Below are positions 44,414 through 52,691 of a stretch of DNA of 64,000 nucleotides, piece by piece. The stretch's first letter is position 1, and each line of letters opens with the position of its first letter. Under the pieces are notes generated by a model. That model searched no databases, had not been told where the DNA came from, and saw only the letters and a program-made list of their open reading frames with translations. The stretch lies in NCBI RefSeq assembly GCF_014696385.1, contig NZ_JACJQB010000003.1, positions 1-64,000 on the forward strand, read 5' to 3'. The translations under genes were made by a program, and so were the position numbers. Source of the stretch: Pseudanabaena mucicola FACHB-723 (lineage in GTDB: Bacteria; Cyanobacteriota; Cyanobacteriia; Pseudanabaenales; Pseudanabaenaceae).

Positions 44414-45376
44414 ATGTGGAGAATGATTGCCAGTAATACACAATTCGCAACCAGTTTGCTGATCAATTTCAAGAAAAAGTTTTGGAACTGGCGAACTTTT
44501 GCCCAATTAATTTTTTTAGCGATCGCAATTACTTGCAGCATTTTGGCATGGAATACCCTTGCTAGAAATATGCGAAGCTCTGGACTTGCCATTAGCTTTG
44601 ACTTCCTCAATGATCCTGCCTCCTTCGACATTGCTGATACCCCTTTTCCCTACAAAGCCTCAGACAGCTATACAAAAGCCCTGCAAGTGGGTCTGATTAA
44701 TTCCTTAAAAGCAATTGCGGTTAGCATCGTCTCTGCCACGGTGGTTGGTGTCACTGTCGGCATTTCTCGATTGTCTAGCAATTGGCTAGTTAAACAACTA
44801 GCCCTTGTTTATGTGGAAATTCTTCGCAATACACCATTACTTCTGCAACTCTTTTTTTGGTATTCCGCGATCTTTTTGACACTTCCTGCTGCTAGCGCTA
44901 GCATCTCGCTCGGCTTTGCTACCCTTGCCAAAGATGGCATCACCATCGGTGCTCTCAAGATGACCTTGAGTTCAGAATTTTGCGCTTTGGTCTTAGGACT
45001 CACCATGTTTTCGAGTGCCTTTATTGCCGAGATTGTGCGCGGTGGGATTCTCTCAGTGCCAAAAGGGCAAAGCGAAGCGGCGAGAGCATTGGGACTCAGT
45101 GATTGGCAAACAATGCGAAAAATTGTGCTGCCTCAAGCCTTGCGAGTGATCATTCCCTCCCTGACCAGTCAGTATGTAAATATTGCCAAAAATTCTAGCC
45201 TTGCGATCGCAATTGGCTATACCGATGTTTATCGCATTGCCTCCACGACAATCAATCAAACAGGCAGACCCGTAAATGTAATTTTGATTATCATGGCAGT
45301 GTATCTGGCAATGAGTTTGACGATTTCGGCAAGCATGAACTTACTCAATCGCCAGTTCCAAATTGTTGAGCGCTAA
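44414..45376 (+). CDS. Amino-acid ABC transporter permease (His/Glu/Gln family)
   Basis: A protein of 320 residues. One leader membrane segment (FAQLIFLAIAITCSILAW) is followed by the permease domain with VEILRNTPLLLQLFFWYSAI and the EAA loop EAARALGLSDWQTMRKIVLP, which contacts the ATPase. This arrangement is that of AapQ/NatG-type permeases for polar amino acids. No second permease, ATPase or binding protein is next to it. An in-frame ATG at 44423 sits better spaced behind AGGAG (44407-44411) than the first ATG. Confidence 0.86.
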   Translation: MWRMIASNTQFATSLLINFKKKFWNWRTFAQLIFLAIAITCSILAWNTLARNMRSSGLAISFDFLNDPASFDIADTPFPYKASDSYTKALQVGLINSLKAIAVSIVSATVVGVTVGISRLSSNWLVKQLALVYVEILRNTPLLLQLFFWYSAIFLTLPAASASISLGFATLAKDGITIGALKMTLSSEFCALVLGLTMFSSAFIAEIVRGGILSVPKGQSEAARALGLSDWQTMRKIVLPQALRVIIPSLTSQYVNIAKNSSLAIAIGYTDVYRIASTTINQTGRPVNVILIIMAVYLAMSLTISASMNLLNRQFQIVER

Positions 45377-45387
45377 TTTAATCCATC

Positions 45388-46860
45388 ATGTCTAAGCAAA
45401 ATATCCTTGTTTGGTTTCGCAATGATCTGCGATCGCAAGACTGTGAAACGCTATACCGCGCCGCCCAAATAGCTCAACAAACAGGCGCACAGATATTACC
45501 CTGCTATTGTTTTGATCTTGCCCAGTTTGGTCAAACCAGTTTTGGATTCGCGAAAACTGGGGCATTTCGTGCCAAATTCCTGATCGAGAGTGTCGCAAAC
45601 TTACGGGAAGGTCTGCGATCGCAAAATTCTGATTTGATTGTGCGGATTGGTGATCCTGCCGAAATTTTGCCAGAACTTTGTGAACAGCTAGCAGTCGGCG
45701 CAATCTATTATCATGCAGAAGTCACCACCGAAGAGAAAACTCTAGAGCGTAAATTAAGTTCTATTTGCAAACAACAAAATATCAACTTCACTAGTTTTTG
45801 GGGTAGCACCCTAATCCATCCCGACGACTTGCCCTTTGCGATCGCAAAACTGCCTGAACTGTTCACGCATTTCCGTAAACAAGTCGAAGCTAATCTTGCC
45901 ATTCGCCCACCCTTTCCTGCTCCCAAAAATCTACCTGCCCTACCCAAAACTATTGATATTGGTGAAATTCCTACCCTCGCCCAACTCAACCTCCAATCTC
46001 CTGAGTTTTGCGATCGCACTATCACCCAATTCATTGGTGGTGAAACAGCAGGTCTGGAGCGCGTGAATTATTATTTATGGCAAAGCGATCGCCTGCAAGT
46101 TTACAAACAAACTCGTAATGGAATGCTCCATACTGATGACTCTTCTAAATTTTCACCTTGGCTAGCTTTGGGCTGCATCAGTCCCCGCAGCATTTACGCG
46201 CAAGTCAAACAATACGAAAGCGATCGCCTTGCCAATGACTCGACTTACTGGCTCATTTTTGAACTGCTATGGCGCGATTATTTTCGCTTTGTAGCCGCTA
46301 AGCATGGAGATAAATTGTTTTACCGCACAGGTTTACGCGGTATGAATATTCCTTGGAAACAGGATTGGCAACGCTTTGAACTTTGGCGGCTTGGTAAAAC
46401 AGGATTCCCATTAGTCGATGCAAATATGCGCGAACTCGCGGCAACAGGCTTTATGTCCAATCGTGGTCGTCAGAATGTGGCTAGTTTTCTCGCCAAAAAT
46501 CTCGGCATTGATTGGCGAATGGGTGCGGAATGGTTTGAATCGCTATTGATTGACTATGATCCTTGTAGCAATTGGGGTAACTGGAACTACACCGCAGGAA
46601 TTGGCAATGATGCGCGAGGTTTTAGATTTTTTAATATCAATAAACAAGCTCAGGACTATGATCCGCTGGGCGAATATGTCAAGCATTGGCTGCCAGAGCT
46701 AGCGCCAATACCTACTAGCAAAGTGCATCAACCTTGGAAACTCTTACCGATTGAGCAAAAGCGTTTTCAGATTCAGCTCGGTGTGACCTATCCGCATCCT
46801 GTGGTTGATTTATTCGCTTCCGCCAAGTCCAATGAGGCAATTTACAATGCGAATGAATAA
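45388..46860 (+). CDS. DASH-type cryptochrome / photolyase-like flavoprotein
   Basis: A protein of 490 residues. The N-terminal antenna domain starts ILVWFRNDLRSQDCETLYRA. The FAD domain includes WLIFELLWRDYFRFVAAKHG, GKTGFPLVDANMRELAATG and FMSNRGRQNVASFLAKNLG. The stretch DPCSNWGNWNYTAGIGNDAR, then DYDPLGEYVKHWLPEL, is typical of Cry-DASH proteins. These repair CPDs mainly in single-stranded DNA and may have signalling roles. It begins 11 bp after the permease gene, so the two may share a transcript. Confidence 0.88.
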   Translation: MSKQNILVWFRNDLRSQDCETLYRAAQIAQQTGAQILPCYCFDLAQFGQTSFGFAKTGAFRAKFLIESVANLREGLRSQNSDLIVRIGDPAEILPELCEQLAVGAIYYHAEVTTEEKTLERKLSSICKQQNINFTSFWGSTLIHPDDLPFAIAKLPELFTHFRKQVEANLAIRPPFPAPKNLPALPKTIDIGEIPTLAQLNLQSPEFCDRTITQFIGGETAGLERVNYYLWQSDRLQVYKQTRNGMLHTDDSSKFSPWLALGCISPRSIYAQVKQYESDRLANDSTYWLIFELLWRDYFRFVAAKHGDKLFYRTGLRGMNIPWKQDWQRFELWRLGKTGFPLVDANMRELAATGFMSNRGRQNVASFLAKNLGIDWRMGAEWFESLLIDYDPCSNWGNWNYTAGIGNDARGFRFFNINKQAQDYDPLGEYVKHWLPELAPIPTSKVHQPWKLLPIEQKRFQIQLGVTYPHPVVDLFASAKSNEAIYNANE

Positions 46861-46931
46861 CCCCGCCGCAAGCGGACGGGGTATCTAAATTCTTTTTTGA
46901 CAGAATATACTCACGCCGCAGAGCGGCGGGG
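46860..46931. repeat. Two GC-rich hairpins that can also pair with each other
   Basis: Right after the photolyase stop is a ten-pair hairpin (46860-46882, loop AA, one bulged A), followed by TCTTTTTTG. A second hairpin, CGCCGC-AGA-GCGGCG, is at 46914-46928. CCCCGCCGC (46861-46869) is also the exact complement of GCGGCGGGG (46923-46931), so the stretch is a 71-bp element with inverted ends. It could be a terminator plus a small decayed element related to IS200/IS605 ends. Confidence 0.6.
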
Positions 46932-46958
46932 AATTTACCCTTTAGCTAGATTAAATAG

Positions 46959-47019
46959 AGCTAAACCCAGAAAAGTGAGTCGCCCGCTTTGCGGGCGACT
47001 CACTTTTCTGGGTTTAGCT
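46959..47019. terminator. Very long perfect hairpin (29-bp arms, loop TTT)
   Basis: Arms 46959-46987 and 46991-47019 are perfectly complementary; tip GCCCGC-TTT-GCGGGC. It lies between the convergent photolyase and CBS-protein genes and ends 5 bp before the latter's stop codon (47025-47027). Confidence 0.8.
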
Positions 47020-47024
47020 AATTA

Positions 47025-48179
47025 CTATTCACAAAAAGGTTGGATATAAGCGATCACTGACTGAAGTTGCGATCGCAAATCCTCCGCAGATAAACTACGA
47101 TTCTCGATGAGGTCGCTCAGATGTCTATAAACACTAAGCATTTCCGAAGAATAGAAACTTACTAAAGATTCTAAATCCGCGCTTCGTAAATTGGGATTTT
47201 GGGAATTCGTCAAGGACGGCAATTGATTCACAATATTCGGGCTAAATGCCTTTTTCTGGAGCTGTTGAATTGTTTGCTGCATATTATCAATCACGCCATA
47301 CATTTCCGTCGGATCAAATATTCGCAATAGACTAGTTTGCGTCACAATGCCCAAGCTCTCACCCCAATTCCATGAGACTACCATCCGCCCCACCCGACGT
47401 TTTTGCATCTCTTGATGGGCCGTCCATAGCGAATCTTCAGGACTCAGCAAAAATAATGGTGTACTCATGACGACCTGAGCTTGCGTTGTTGCCAAATTAA
47501 GCTCAAACGCATGAAACTGAACAATATCTCGTTCTGTCACAATTCCCACAGGCAGGTTATTTCCTTCTTGGGTAATTACCACACAACTAACCCTATGTTT
47601 CGACATTAAATGGGCTAGATCTAAGATGGAAGTGTCCAAATTAGCACTAATCACATCCGTAGTCATGATGTCGGAAACTCGTCGAAATCGCAACAAATTA
47701 GCAGGACGCAGAATATGCTGAATCCCTGCATGGGAAATTACTCCAATCAATTGACCTTGATCATCCACCAACGGTAGATGGCGAATATGATAGCGACGAA
47801 AGAGAAATAACACAGCAAATATATCTTCAACCGATCGCTGGGGCATAGTGATCACTGGTGAAGTCATATATTCACCAACCGTGGCATTTTGAAAATCAAT
47901 TTTCTCTGCTGTCAACCTCACCACATCCCTTGCTGTCAAGATTCCTACTAAATCCTGATTTTGTTTAACCAGAACACAGCTAGTTCTGACATCAAGCTGC
48001 GGTGGATGATCATCGAACTCATGTAGATCAGTGGCAAGGGATAGCTGATGAGAATAATGCGCCTGACTAATCATTGAGATCGCCACATTTAGGGGAGTCT
48101 CAGGAGTCACGATTAAAGGAGAGGTCTCGATGGCACTGGTTAAATCAGGTATCCAATCAAGGGAAGTATCGAGTTGCAT
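47025..48179 (-). CDS. Protein with four CBS domains
   Basis: About 384 residues from the ATG at 48179; an in-frame start 11 codons upstream is possible. Two Bateman modules (CBS pairs) are readable: SPLIVTPETPLNVAISMISQ with VGILTARDVV, YMTSPVITMPQRSVEDIFAV with LIGVISHAGI, DIMTTDVISANLDTSILDLA with PVGIVTERDIV, and QVVMSTPLFLLSPEDSLWTA with SLGIVTQTSLL. CBS pairs bind adenine nucleotides. There is no attached enzyme domain. The C-terminal ~80 residues look helical. The partner is unknown. Confidence 0.85.
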   Translation of the reverse strand: MQLDTSLDWIPDLTSAIETSPLIVTPETPLNVAISMISQAHYSHQLSLATDLHEFDDHPPQLDVRTSCVLVKQNQDLVGILTARDVVRLTAEKIDFQNATVGEYMTSPVITMPQRSVEDIFAVLFLFRRYHIRHLPLVDDQGQLIGVISHAGIQHILRPANLLRFRRVSDIMTTDVISANLDTSILDLAHLMSKHRVSCVVITQEGNNLPVGIVTERDIVQFHAFELNLATTQAQVVMSTPLFLLSPEDSLWTAHQEMQKRRVGRMVVSWNWGESLGIVTQTSLLRIFDPTEMYGVIDNMQQTIQQLQKKAFSPNIVNQLPSLTNSQNPNLRSADLESLVSFYSSEMLSVYRHLSDLIENRSLSAEDLRSQLQSVIAYIQPFCE

Positions 48180-48290
48180 GGTCAGACTAATCGTGATCGA
48201 AATAAAAGGCAAATATCAGATAAGCAAATGTAACATTTTAAGACACCAAGTTTCGATAAAGGCTTGATTTTGACTATATATAGGTTACAA

Positions 48291-48306
48291 TGTGACAAAT
48301 GTTACA
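48291..48306. promoter_or_regulatory. CRP-like site upstream of the CBS-protein gene
   Basis: TGTGACAAATGTTACA fits TGTGA-N6-TCACA with one mismatch, about 110 bp upstream of the chosen CBS-protein start. Cyanobacterial cAMP receptor proteins (SyCRP1 type) use this consensus. A single 16-base match is weak evidence. Confidence 0.35.
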
Positions 48307-48385
48307 CCAATACCTATAAAGCGCGCGCATGATCAAATTTGCACATTCAAATGGTAATTAGATAATCGGATTAACGATAATTTAA

Positions 48386-48787
48386 CTAATCTGGCTCAAC
48401 CTCATTTGCAGCATCACTTTCACTCGATGGGTCACATTTAGTTTCAGCTTTGGTTTTTACTTCAGACATTCTAGAAGTGTTTCCATAGAGACGATCTAAC
48501 ACTCTTTTCACGGAGATCCGCTTCCATGTTTGTCCTCGTTTAGTTGTATAGCCTTGCTGATTTAGCCAATCAGCAATCTTTTGCAAAGATTTACCTGATT
48601 TGTGATGACGACGAATTAGCTCAACAATTTGAACTTCTTCAGGATTTTCTACCAATTCCCCGTCTAGAGACTTTAGCCCAAAAGCTGGAGATCCGTAGCC
48701 CGCGTAGCCCCCCATCGCTGCTTTGGCTCTTCTACCCCTTTCAAGCCTTTCCCAAACAGACAGGCTTTCTGATCTGTCATTTGTCAT
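48386..48787 (-). CDS. Stand-alone recombinase-type DNA-binding domain protein
   Basis: A protein of 133 residues. Residues ~25-100 (YGSPAFGLKSLDGELVENPE, then QIVELIRRHHKSGKSLQKIA, DWLNQQGYTTKRGQTWKRIS, VKRVLDRLYGN) match the 'Recombinase' domain of large serine recombinases. The catalytic resolvase domain with its Ser is absent. The C-terminus is charged and probably disordered. It may be a domesticated DNA-binding protein, or a fragment that kept an intact frame. It has a good ATG and natural ends. Confidence 0.7.
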   Translation of the reverse strand: MTNDRSESLSVWERLERGRRAKAAMGGYAGYGSPAFGLKSLDGELVENPEEVQIVELIRRHHKSGKSLQKIADWLNQQGYTTKRGQTWKRISVKRVLDRLYGNTSRMSEVKTKAETKCDPSSESDAANEVEPD

Positions 48788-48903
48788 GGCAATCTTAACT
48801 TAATAATTACTACAAAAACTAGATCTGCTGCGATCGCAATTGCATTGACATCAAAAAATATAAAAAGCTCTTCCCCCGATTTCAGTGTAAGGTACTTTGA
48901 TAA

Positions 48904-48926
48904 AAAAAACGAATTATTCGTTTTTT
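48904..48926. terminator. A/T-flanked hairpin upstream of thioredoxin
   Basis: AAAAAACGAA, loop TTA, TTCGTTTTTT (48904-48926): a ten-pair stem ending in six T's, 31 bp before the trxA start. It has terminator form but lies in a 5' leader, so it may act as an attenuator or block read-through from upstream. Confidence 0.5.
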
Positions 48927-48956
48927 CATCAAAAATCATAATAAAAAGTAATAAAT

Positions 48957-49280
48957 ATGAATACAGCTCTTTTTATCCAAGACCAGACCGAATTTGAAGC
49001 ATTGCGAGAAAGCACCCCTTTACTAGTCGTCGATTGCACTGCAACTTGGTGTGGTCCCTGTAAAGTGATTGCGCCACTCATTGATCGTTTAGCAGCGGAA
49101 TATAGCGATCGCGCCAAGGTGATGAAGCTAGACATTGACAGCAACAAATCCCTAGCGAAGCAATTTGGCATCAAAAGTATTCCTGCGGTGCTGTTTTTTA
49201 AACAAGGGGAGATGGTGGAAATGATGATCGGCGTTAAAACCTACGAAGATTTTAGTCAAACCCTAGACAAACATCTTTAG
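48957..49280 (+). CDS. trxA: Thioredoxin
   Basis: A protein of 107 residues. The redox motif WCGPC is in TATWCGPCKVIAPLIDRLAA. The cis-Pro is in FGIKSIPAVLFFKQGE. It reduces disulfides in the cytoplasm. Cyanobacteria carry several thioredoxins; this one is close to the m/x-like small group, and the exact type is not decided. Confidence 0.9.
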   Translation: MNTALFIQDQTEFEALRESTPLLVVDCTATWCGPCKVIAPLIDRLAAEYSDRAKVMKLDIDSNKSLAKQFGIKSIPAVLFFKQGEMVEMMIGVKTYEDFSQTLDKHL

Positions 49281-49333
49281 CTTTTAGCTAATCTCAGACC
49301 TCACAATACTTTTGTTCTCAACTGGTAATTGCT

Positions 49334-50458
49334 ATGATCACGACCCTCTTAATTATTGATAATTCTGAACTAGATAGGCGCAGATATTGCCAATATCTAA
49401 GTCGTCGTCCCGATGCCTATCTAATCCTAGAAGCTGACAATGAAAAAGAGGCAAAAGAAATATGTGAAAGTCAAAAACCTGACGCTATTTTAATGGGTCT
49501 ATCCCTTTCTGAAGATGGTGCGGCAAACTTCCTCAGTTGGCTACACAATCAAAGTTATGGTGATTTATTGCCTGTACTTTTGTTGACTAATCAAAAAAAT
49601 GAAAATGCAGCAGCTCAGTTTGCTGACAGAGGCATTCAAGATTATCTAATTAAGGAATATCTCACCGCACCACGCTTAATCCATTCCCTTGACTATCTCC
49701 TAGAGAGAATGCGTTTAATTCATACCGTTTCCGAGGCGATCCAACTCAGAAAACGTGCTGAAGAATCGATCGCAGAAAGTAGTGCAAGGCTATATAGCTT
49801 GGTGGAATGTTCTAATGATTTGATTTGGTCAACGGATTTAGAAGGTAATTTTACTTATCTATCGCCGCAGTTTAAAGTTATCTTTGGCTGGGAGCCATTG
49901 TCATGGATTGGTAAGCCCATGCTTGATCTCGTGCATCTTGGTGACCGCTTACGTTTTAAAAAACATATTGATCAAATCTTGCATGATCAACAAAAACGTA
50001 GTTTCTCAATCAAGGTGCGTCAGCATAAAAATGATGGTAGCTGTATTTGGGTGTCCTCAAACGTCAGTGCTATTAAAAGCCTTACTGGTGAGGTCATTGC
50101 GGTTCAGGGTATTCTCCGAGATATTAGCGATCGCGTTGCTTTAGCCCATGCAATTAGAGATCGTAAATTAGCCAAGTCTAGACTCTATGAGTTTAATCAC
50201 ACTCTCACTAGAGTGCATCAGGATTTAATTCAGTCTAAGTGGAACAAAAATGAGTTTCTCTCGAACATGAGCTATGAGGTGAGAACTTCCCTTGAGATTA
50301 TTGTGGGTTTAGTCGAAAGCTTACAGTCTGATGCATATAGCCCATTTAACAAGAAAAAATGCAGGTCGTTGCAGTCCCATGAGAGTACCGACAGGCACTT
50401 GCTAGATTTAATCAACGATATTCTTGATTTCTCTAAAGTTGACGTTGGTAATACATAG
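49334..50458 (+). CDS. Receiver-PAS-HisKA-like protein lacking phosphorylation residues
   Basis: A protein of 374 residues. A receiver-like domain (1-125) keeps Thr85 and Lys107 (QDYLIKEYL), but the phospho-acceptor Asp position is Gly55 (PDAILMGLSL) and the acidic pair is Asp9-Asn10. A PAS/PAC domain covers ~150-265 (NDLIWSTDLEGNFTYLSPQF). A HisKA-like helical hairpin (305-370) has Tyr314 in place of the phospho-His (FLSNMSYEVRTSLEIIVG). No HATPase domain follows; the frame ends at VDVGNT and a long hairpin comes next. It cannot be a normal kinase. It may be a dimerising or binding scaffold, or a decaying gene. Confidence 0.82.
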   Translation: MITTLLIIDNSELDRRRYCQYLSRRPDAYLILEADNEKEAKEICESQKPDAILMGLSLSEDGAANFLSWLHNQSYGDLLPVLLLTNQKNENAAAQFADRGIQDYLIKEYLTAPRLIHSLDYLLERMRLIHTVSEAIQLRKRAEESIAESSARLYSLVECSNDLIWSTDLEGNFTYLSPQFKVIFGWEPLSWIGKPMLDLVHLGDRLRFKKHIDQILHDQQKRSFSIKVRQHKNDGSCIWVSSNVSAIKSLTGEVIAVQGILRDISDRVALAHAIRDRKLAKSRLYEFNHTLTRVHQDLIQSKWNKNEFLSNMSYEVRTSLEIIVGLVESLQSDAYSPFNKKKCRSLQSHESTDRHLLDLINDILDFSKVDVGNT

Positions 50459-50489
50459 TCAATATAGCAAAGCAAGTTTTGCTTAGGAG

Positions 50490-50546
50490 AAAAACCCAAT
50501 AATTGAGTGGCGGCGCTCCGCGCCGCCACTCAATTATTGGGTTTTT
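50490..50546. terminator. Very long perfect hairpin (27-bp arms, loop TCC)
   Basis: Arms 50490-50516 and 50520-50546 are perfectly complementary, tip GGCGGCGC-TCC-GCGCCGCC. It lies between convergent genes and its right arm runs into the grxC stop codon (50545-50547). The right arm ends in GGGTTTTT. Confidence 0.8.
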
Positions 50547-50805
50547 AGCTATTTAACAGTGGATCAAGTTTGCCTTGGCGCTCCAAATTGTGGATAGCAT
50601 CACAGCCGCCAATGTGCTGATCATTAATGAAGATTTGCGGTACAGAGCGCTTACCATCAGAGCCTCTAGCCACCATTTGCGATCGCGCTGCCTCATCGCC
50701 ATCGATTACATATTCAATATACTGCACTCCCTTTTGGTCGAGCAGATGCTTTGCTCTAATACAAAAAGGACACATTCGCCATGTATAAATCTCAACCTTA
50801 GCCAT
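50545..50805 (-). CDS. grxC: Glutaredoxin (GrxC type)
   Basis: A protein of 86 residues. The dithiol motif CPFC is in YTWRMCPFCIRAKHLL, the cis-Pro in KRSVPQIFIND, and the glutathione-binding HIGGCDAIHNLE. It uses glutathione to reduce disulfides and mixed disulfides. Length and motifs are standard. Confidence 0.92.
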   Translation of the reverse strand: MAKVEIYTWRMCPFCIRAKHLLDQKGVQYIEYVIDGDEAARSQMVARGSDGKRSVPQIFINDQHIGGCDAIHNLERQGKLDPLLNS

Positions 50806-50847
50806 AACAGTCGTTTTAGTCGCTTAAATCACCTTCCAATTTTAACC

Positions 50848-52686
50848 TTATGGAGTTGCTTCAGGTGATGCTTTGGGATCTGGCAATGCAATCGTCGGCA
50901 CTTGAGAGATCACCTCTTCAGGATGACTAGGGGGAATACCTTCGCTAACAATAATATCTTCAATCACAGTTTTGACGATTGGCGCTGCTACCGTAGAACC
51001 AAATGCATCGGAACCAACAGGCTCATCAATAACTGCAAGTACAACATATCTTGGTTTTTGGACAGGAAAGATGCCTACAAAACTAGTAATTTTAGCTCTG
51101 CCATAACCTCCGTTGGGTAAGGCTTTTTCGGCTGTGCCAGTTTTGCCTGCAATGCGATAACCAGGAATTTTAGCGGCTTGTCCCGTTCCTTTTTCGACCA
51201 CATTAGCCATCATTTCTAAAACTCGCTGAGCAGTTGCAGGAGAAATAACTTGGCGAGGAGTTGGTAACTTTGGCTGATAGTATTCTTCTCCCTCTTCATT
51301 AATCAAACCCTTGACGACATGGGGTGTGAGCAACTTACCACCACTGGCGAGAATGCCCTGAAGCTGGGTCATCTGTATGGGAGTTAAGGAAAAGCCCTGC
51401 CCAAATGATGCTGCGGCAGGCTCAATTTCATAGCTAAAGAATTCCTCTTGGGATTTGAGCACACTGGGAGGCTCTGAGGGAAGATCAATACCTGAAATAT
51501 CAGTTAAACCAATTCTTTCCAGCCATCCATAATAAACTGATGGCTTCATTTTTCGGATAATGTGGATCATACCCACATTACTCGATCGCTCCAAAATTTG
51601 ACTGATGCTCACGGAGCCAACTGCACCAACTTGGTCATAGTCAAAGTTAGCAACCTGTCCACCGCCAATAAATAGTGAACCTTCATCATTCAAGACTGTA
51701 TCAGGTTGGATTGCCCCTGCTTCAAGGGCGATTGCCACATTAATTGGCTTAAAGGTTGAACCAGGTTCATAAAGATCAGAAACTGCCCAATTTCTAAACA
51801 GTTTGACATCAGCTTTGTAGTAGAGGTTGGGATCGTAAGTTGGCTCGGTGACTAGGGTTAGTAGACCACCATTTTGAGCATCCATAACGATTACGGAGCC
51901 GCGTTTAGCTCCAAATTTGGTCATTTGTTGTTTTAAAATCTGACGGGCAGTTCGCTGAATTCGTGAATCAATGGTTAGCTGCAAACTGCTGCGATCACTT
52001 TGGATCATTCCCGCAGGAACTTGGCTAGGAATAAGTTTGCCCTCACCATCTTGGGCGATTTCAGGATCTTTATCTTGACGGGCTAAAAGTTTTTCCTGAC
52101 TGCGTTCTATTCCCGCTTGTCCTTCATGATCGACATTGACATAGCCAATTATTTCTGCCGCAAGCTCTTGCTGTGGATAGACGCGATGTCTTTGTTTGAT
52201 CAGTTCTAATCCATTAATTCTCAAACCATAAATTCGGTCAGCTTGCGCTTCAGAAAGCCATAAATCAACCTGAATCGATGTGGTTTCCCGTGACAGTGTT
52301 TCAATTAATTTATCTACAGGTTTATTTAGGATGGGGGAAAGTTGAGTTGCCATTGCCTCAATTTTCGCGGTGGCTGATTCCTTCTTGGTTTCATCGGGTT
52401 TATCAAAAAGGTGCGGATAGGCAAATAAGGTATAAATTGGCTTGTCTAAGGCTAAAACCTCACCCTTGCGATCGGTAATCATTCGCCGTGGCAGGAATGG
52501 TTTCATCACATGTACTTGCTGTTTACGCGCTTTATCAATCAGTTCTGGTGATGTAATTACTTGCAAATAAATTAAGCGCATCACTAGTCCTAACATTGCT
52601 AGCGCCACTATTGCCCAGATCAGCACAGTGCGGCGCTTGAAAAGGTTGATAGTTGCGATATCTCTGGGAAGTGATGGTGGCAGCAT
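50848..52686 (-). CDS. ftsI: Penicillin-binding protein 2 / FtsI transpeptidase
   Basis: About 612 residues from the ATG at 52686 (MLPPSLPRDI), placed just after the murD stop; 30 more codons are open upstream but overlap murD. One N-terminal membrane anchor (VLIWAIVALAMLGLVMRLIY) precedes the PBP dimerisation domain. Catalytic motifs of the transpeptidase are Ser310-x2-Lys313 (EPGSTFKPI), Ser369-Ser-Asn371 and KTGT (516-519). It crosslinks septal peptidoglycan in the periplasm. The Pro-rich end (SHPEEVISQVPTIALPDPKA) is typical of cyanobacterial FtsI. Confidence 0.9.
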   Translation of the reverse strand: MLPPSLPRDIATINLFKRRTVLIWAIVALAMLGLVMRLIYLQVITSPELIDKARKQQVHVMKPFLPRRMITDRKGEVLALDKPIYTLFAYPHLFDKPDETKKESATAKIEAMATQLSPILNKPVDKLIETLSRETTSIQVDLWLSEAQADRIYGLRINGLELIKQRHRVYPQQELAAEIIGYVNVDHEGQAGIERSQEKLLARQDKDPEIAQDGEGKLIPSQVPAGMIQSDRSSLQLTIDSRIQRTARQILKQQMTKFGAKRGSVIVMDAQNGGLLTLVTEPTYDPNLYYKADVKLFRNWAVSDLYEPGSTFKPINVAIALEAGAIQPDTVLNDEGSLFIGGGQVANFDYDQVGAVGSVSISQILERSSNVGMIHIIRKMKPSVYYGWLERIGLTDISGIDLPSEPPSVLKSQEEFFSYEIEPAAASFGQGFSLTPIQMTQLQGILASGGKLLTPHVVKGLINEEGEEYYQPKLPTPRQVISPATAQRVLEMMANVVEKGTGQAAKIPGYRIAGKTGTAEKALPNGGYGRAKITSFVGIFPVQKPRYVVLAVIDEPVGSDAFGSTVAAPIVKTVIEDIIVSEGIPPSHPEEVISQVPTIALPDPKASPEATP

Positions 52687-52691
52687 GGCGA

